Below are positions 60,045 through 64,000 of a stretch of 64,000 nt of DNA, in pieces. How positions within the stretch are numbered: position 1 is the stretch's first letter; the number at the start of each line of letters is the position of its first letter. Below the pieces are notes generated by a model, which had not been told where the DNA came from, made no database searches, and was given only the letters and a program-made list of their open reading frames with translations. The stretch comes from Trichomonas tenax (Eukaryota; Parabasalia; Trichomonadida; Trichomonadidae): positions 1-64,000 of the forward strand of contig JALKBU010000167.1 of assembly GCA_023091735.1 (NCBI GenBank), given 5' to 3'. The translations under genes and the position numbers were made by a program.

Positions 60045-61552
60045 TATCTTGCTAGAAAGAAAAATGATTTTTGAAGGCTGTTCTCAATCTTCACAAAAAT
60101 AGAGCTCAAACGTTTCTTGTGAACATGCTCCATTTAGTGTGAGAATCAATGGGAACAGAAAATATTAAAAACAAGTTTTTTTGAGAGCCAAAAAATGGTT
60201 CACAAAAAAGTCGTGATTTTTGTATGAAACCGCTTTTGAAAGCAGCTATTTATATCTGTAATTATGATATATATTACAGTAGAATTCATCATGTATTAGA
60301 TTAACTTCACAAATAATTCAAAAACACAGAAATGAATCCACTTAAAATTGCACTGCATTTATTACCAACTGATTAGCTATATTTGAATTAGGCATTGGTT
60401 ACTAATTATTCAAATTCAAATAGCGCCATTTTAAATGATTAGTAAAATGACTGTATAGGGTATAATAAACAGAAAGTCATTTTTCACAAATTTGATTATA
60501 TACATTTCACCGCGAAATTCAGGCAAATTATCATATTTGGAGCCTGTTTCATCAAAATAGAAAAAAATGAAACAAATGTAATTTATATGTTCTAAATCAT
60601 ATTATATGTATAATACCAACGATTTATTTTTGTGTTAAGATCAAATTTGAATCCATTTTTCTATCGTTCAAACATTGTTGTTCTCAATTTGATTATTATC
60701 GTTTTTAGTATTATGGAACATTTTAATATTCTATTATGATCTTAATTTTCATGAAATTTTTGCGGTTTTCTGAACCAACAGCTCTGCGCCTAATATAACA
60801 TAATAATTTTAACTTTTCGACCATTTTTTTAGTTATATAGTCCTCAAAATAACAGCATCGCAAAATTGAAATGAACTGAAAAGACAAAGTATTCAATTTT
60901 GCGCTCTAATTATTTTTAATAGAGTCATTCTATCAATAACTATCTTTTTTGTAAAGTTGATTTTGATTAAAAATACTACAATAAGCATATATTTACTAAA
61001 TAACAAAGAAAAAGAAAAGATTAAAAGAATAAATATGCAATGTGTATTGAAAGATAGGAAAATTCTTGAGTATTTCGACTTTCATGTTGTGCTCGGGTAA
61101 GTTGGGAAATAATCTAAACATGAATGTTAAATAATAATTATTGAAGCCTTGATTATAGGGCTTTAAGGATCAAGAGATGTTATTTGAGAGAATGCAACTA
61201 AAAGTATGGCATGCCAAGCTAGTTTAGGATGTTGAATATTGATTTGGGGTATAAAATCCAATAATTTTGGGTGCTTTCTCGAGAAAAACTAAGCAAATTC
61301 ACGGCAGCTGAGTTTTATTTATGTTTGAACTGCTGTAAGCAGCTTTTACTTCATGATATTCACCTCAAATCAGCACATGAGTGATGCCATCATTAAATAG
61401 TAAACGGTCTCGTTTGTCATGTAAAATGGATATTTGGCAAGTAAATTTTGAAATATATTTTATTTGTCAAAGATCGTCAGAAAATAATCGTACAAATCTA
61501 ATTAATGATGTAGAAATGTATTCTATTTAAAATAAAGTGCATCCCAAGTAGT
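60045..61552. other. Long AT-rich spacer, 1.5 kb
   Basis: No gene, repeat or RNA recognised. It contains the Ubl gene promoter and scattered motifs such as AGGGTATAATAAA (60467). Confidence 0.45.
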
Positions 61553-61669
61553 ATATGAAGTGTGAATTTTAGGTTCGCCTAAAATTCTTCAGTGTAGGGC
61601 TCGTTTCTCCTTTCCTCTCCCTCCACAAAAACAATTTACAACAGCATACCTAAAATTCACACTTCATAT
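61553..61669. mobile_element. Short TA-flanked MITE
   Basis: 117 bp with perfect 22-bp inverted repeats (starting ATATGAAGTGTGAATTTTAGG, with complement at the right end) and TA next to both ends, as expected for Tc1/mariner-superfamily MITEs. The middle is pyrimidine-rich (CTCGTTTCTCCTTTCC). Coding sequence is absent, so it depends on a transposase elsewhere. Confidence 0.7.
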
Positions 61670-61819
61670 ATGATATAAGCAAATTATAAAAATTACTTAC
61701 ATCCACTTATGATTTATTATATTTTTCAATGACTTTTTACATTTACCCCCAAGCACCACAAAGGTAACATTTTGCGTCAAAGTGTTACCGACTGGGACAC
61801 ATTAATTAGGAAAAATAAT

Positions 61820-62770
61820 GAAAGAATGAATTTTTAGAATATTCAATTATTCGTTTCATCGAAAAGAAAAATTTCGTTCTTGCGCAGTTATTTCTAATGT
61901 ATATCAAATTCCTGTTACACACAGAGGGACATGACGGAAATTACACTGTTCAGTTGATTCAAATGATCGATGGAATATTCAAAAATACAGAATTCCAACC
62001 AATACAGAACACTGTGAGTTTCGTATTTTTAAGCTGCCTCGACAAGTTCTTCAACGCAAACAAACCAATCACGCAGTCTTTGTTCATAAAGTTGTTCGCT
62101 TGTTATGAACAATTCGACATTTTGATTTTGCACTATTTGTGCAAATCGAAGTATTTCTTGAACTTCTGCAACTAACAAGAACTTCATAAATTCATCGATT
62201 TCGCGTTATCTTTCCAAGACATCCCTCCTGACTTAGTTTTCGATGTTCTTTACTCAGTCAAATCATTCGCAGCAATATACGCGCAGTCTTCAAATGTTTT
62301 GATGTTCGAATTCACATCTCGATATCTGATGAACATCAAAGAGACGAAAGCAGTCAACAACGGAGTTTTACATCAAATCATCGAAAAGTTCGCATCATGC
62401 ATCATCGACCAAGCACAGAACATCGTTGACTTCAACAGGATTGTCCTTAACTTGATTGGCTTCTTCAACATGGTCTTAAAGTCAACTTGAACACTATGAT
62501 GATCAACAAACTCGCATTCGAATGCGCCGGTTTCCTGATTGCAGTTCGGTAGCTGAAAGGAAACTACTTCGTCATCATTCCATATTCCTCGAAACACGCA
62601 GAAATACAGCTTAGATTACAATCTTCTGTATATTTTCCTGGATGTGAAAGGTCCATCATAAGAGTCTTTCCACGAAAGATGGAGATCGATCGAATAAATG
62701 GAGAAGAGATTCTCCTTTCTTCAATTAAAAAAATTCAATCGATTTATAAAGCAATGAACAAAGATTTTTG
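61820..62770 (+). pseudogene. Helical-repeat gene, disrupted
   Basis: No upstream ATG; the reading is continuous from about 61825 (NEFLEYSIIRFIEKKNF) through HTEGHDGNYTVQLIQ to a TAA near 62173. It resumes past it (QELHKFIDFALSFQD) to 62490, and in another frame continues NTMMINKLAFECAGFLIAV, a TAG, then KGNYFVIIPYSSKHAEI, and ends at about 62770. Both stops could be Gln codons with a C-to-T change. Amphipathic helices suggest a solenoid. Family unknown; gene dead by nonsense, frameshift and a missing start. Confidence 0.5.
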
Positions 62771-62825
62771 ACAATTGACAAAAATAAAATATTTACATGA
62801 CAAATAATAAAAACGTATTTCTTTA
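62771..62825 (+). promoter_or_regulatory. TTTACATGACAAA motif upstream of the last gene
   Basis: TTTACATGACAAA is at 62792-62804, 22 bases before ATG 62826, the usual distance in this window. Confidence 0.4.
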
Positions 62826-63785
62826 ATGGATTTATCTGAAGCTCTTCCGATCTCCGAAACGATAACGAGGCTGTCCTCGCCGCACGAGGAGAAGCAGGAC
62901 GCACCGGAGGAACCGACGGAAATTGACCTCGAGCAGCTGAAAGAGAAAGGGATGAAAGAAGTCGAGAACGAAAAACGCAGAGACGAAGAAAGGATGAGAA
63001 AGGAAATCAAAAGTCAGAAGAAATACGGAAAAGCAAGCGAATCCTTCGTTAGAAAGTCTAAAGAGTTCGTTGAGTTCACAAAAACACCAATGTGCGATCA
63101 AATGCTCATGGCGTCTATATATTACGTTTCCTCATCCATGGCACTGACGATTGGGCCAGAATTAGATGACGATGAACGCGCAGAACAGGAAGAAATTCAA
63201 ACAGATTCATACCAGATTCTTTCTTCGCTCTATTGCCAGCTCCTTATGTCCCCAATATCTTCGAATTTGCCAGTAAGAACAGAAAGAATCTTCTATGAGA
63301 CATTAATTTTCTATCTCGATGCTTGCATCACATTTGCGATCCACACAGCACCACCGGAGATGATCATTGAACTCATGGGAAACGTTTTCCGCGGCGGTAT
63401 CAAAGATCCACAATCACAAACACAAGTTGAATTTCTTCCGATCACAGAAATCGTCAAAAAGCACTGGTTATCGCAGAGAGTGCCAGGAAAGAACCGAGCA
63501 ACGATAAAACACAGCACTTTGCGTGGAAATACAAAATTAGTCGAATCATTGGTTGAAACCACACAGGATTACACAAAGTTCAATCCGAAGGAGCGAAGCA
63601 TTCCAGTGAAGACACAGAAGAGGTGGGATAACGATGGATTCCCAATAGAAACTAGAGTTCCTTTCAAAGAGAAGAAAATCCTGATTAATCACTTAGTTGT
63701 CATTCCACAGCCTAAACCGACATCTGAGCCCATCAGCACTGTTGTCACGAGAGAAGGAACGCCTAGAAAGACCGAAGGCCAATAA
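62826..63785 (+). CDS. Helical protein, possibly PPP1R36-like
   Basis: 319 residues from ATG 62826. Acidic N-terminus; a charged coiled-coil stretch (EQLKEKGMKEVENEKRRDEERMR, about 38-65); then a helical domain (DQMLMASIYYVSSSMALT, SSLYCQLLMS, ERIFYETLIFYLDACITFAI); a Pro/Thr/Lys-rich basic tail to 319. The order of helices faintly recalls the PPP1R36 family (axonemal PP1-binding proteins), but no RVxF motif could be fixed, so it is a suggestion only. Flagellated hosts would make a cilium role plausible. Confidence 0.65.
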   Translation: MDLSEALPISETITRLSSPHEEKQDAPEEPTEIDLEQLKEKGMKEVENEKRRDEERMRKEIKSQKKYGKASESFVRKSKEFVEFTKTPMCDQMLMASIYYVSSSMALTIGPELDDDERAEQEEIQTDSYQILSSLYCQLLMSPISSNLPVRTERIFYETLIFYLDACITFAIHTAPPEMIIELMGNVFRGGIKDPQSQTQVEFLPITEIVKKHWLSQRVPGKNRATIKHSTLRGNTKLVESLVETTQDYTKFNPKERSIPVKTQKRWDNDGFPIETRVPFKEKKILINHLVVIPQPKPTSEPISTVVTREGTPRKTEGQ

Positions 63786-64000
63786 TTTATTTTAGTTTTT
63801 GTTTTGGATTTGTTTCACGGATTCTTAATACTATAAAAATACTTATCTATTTGATATACTATGTAATAAAACTGTAACTATTTCTATTTGTCCACTTATA
63901 AAAACATTTACAGTTCACGCAAAAAATGATTAATATCTCAATATCTAATGACTATTATAATAAAATAAGCAATGAATATTATAGAGTATTTCTTATATTA

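Noticed and set aside
61905..61930. Possible trichomonad intron end (TTACACACAG)
   Set aside because: No matching 5' splice site (GTATGT) and the reading frame is protein-like through it; the full ACTAACACACAG consensus is absent. A similar TCTAACACAG near 572 was dismissed likewise.
1..64000. CRISPR array, rRNA genes, bacterial operons
   Set aside because: No regularly spaced identical repeats with unique spacers, no rRNA-like sequence, and no Shine-Dalgarno pattern; the window is eukaryotic.

Overview
The window is nuclear DNA of a parabasalid protist, most likely a trichomonad (Trichomonas/Tritrichomonas type; genus not decided). Evidence: very AT-rich spacers, compact uninterrupted protein genes on both strands, TCA-type initiator (Inr) sequences a few bases upstream of several start codons, and a gene at 39687-40406 for an Initiator Binding Domain protein, a family I know from trichomonads. 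Ribosomal protein L5, a tRNA-Leu(UAG), WD40, PSP1, BRAP-like and splicing-factor genes confirm a eukaryotic nucleus. No rRNA, CRISPR array or bacterial operon structure was seen.

Layout. 0-10 kb: small secreted protein, membrane thioredoxin, a dead Ginger/IS481-like transposon (2836-4307), a Gln-rich protein with an eIF4E-binding motif, decayed coding sequence, a short exported-protein family (three relics sharing a C-terminal module) and an array of large palindromes (7.93-8.83 kb). 9.5-17.9 kb: membrane protein, RBM22/Slt11-like splicing factor, EIPR1/TSSC1-like WD40 protein, RPL5, tRNA-Leu, coiled-coil protein, then a frameshifted gene and a 5'-truncated phospholipase D-like gene head to head. 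18-25 kb: a repeated element (copy 1) carrying a nested pogo/Tigger-like transposon, an orphan gene of unusual base composition, and probable Maverick-like remnants. 25-33 kb: BRAP-like E3 ligase, K+/cyclic-nucleotide-type channel, PSP1 protein, then an inverted, internally deleted copy 2 of the repeated element that splits a membrane-protein gene. 33-48 kb: coiled-coil protein, GDPD-family phosphodiesterase, the IBD transcription factor, a long-TIR element (41.01-42.24 kb), a Ser/Thr-rich protein, a MAN1/Src1-like inner nuclear membrane protein and a large LtaS/sulfatase-fold membrane protein. 48-64 kb: two alpha-solenoid proteins, a small type I membrane protein, an ankyrin-repeat pseudogene, a ubiquitin-like protein, a small TA-flanked MITE, another pseudogene and a helical protein.

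The genes do not form one pathway. They are housekeeping and membrane genes spread among several generations of mobile DNA. The most interesting unexplained signals are a recurrent upstream motif TTTACNTGNCAAA near many genes, evenly spaced G-tracts in several upstream regions, the alternating palindrome array, and the pair of related elements in which copy 2 looks like a deletion derivative of copy 1. Several long open frames begin at TTG or GTG; for those I moved the start to the first ATG, using Inr position where visible.
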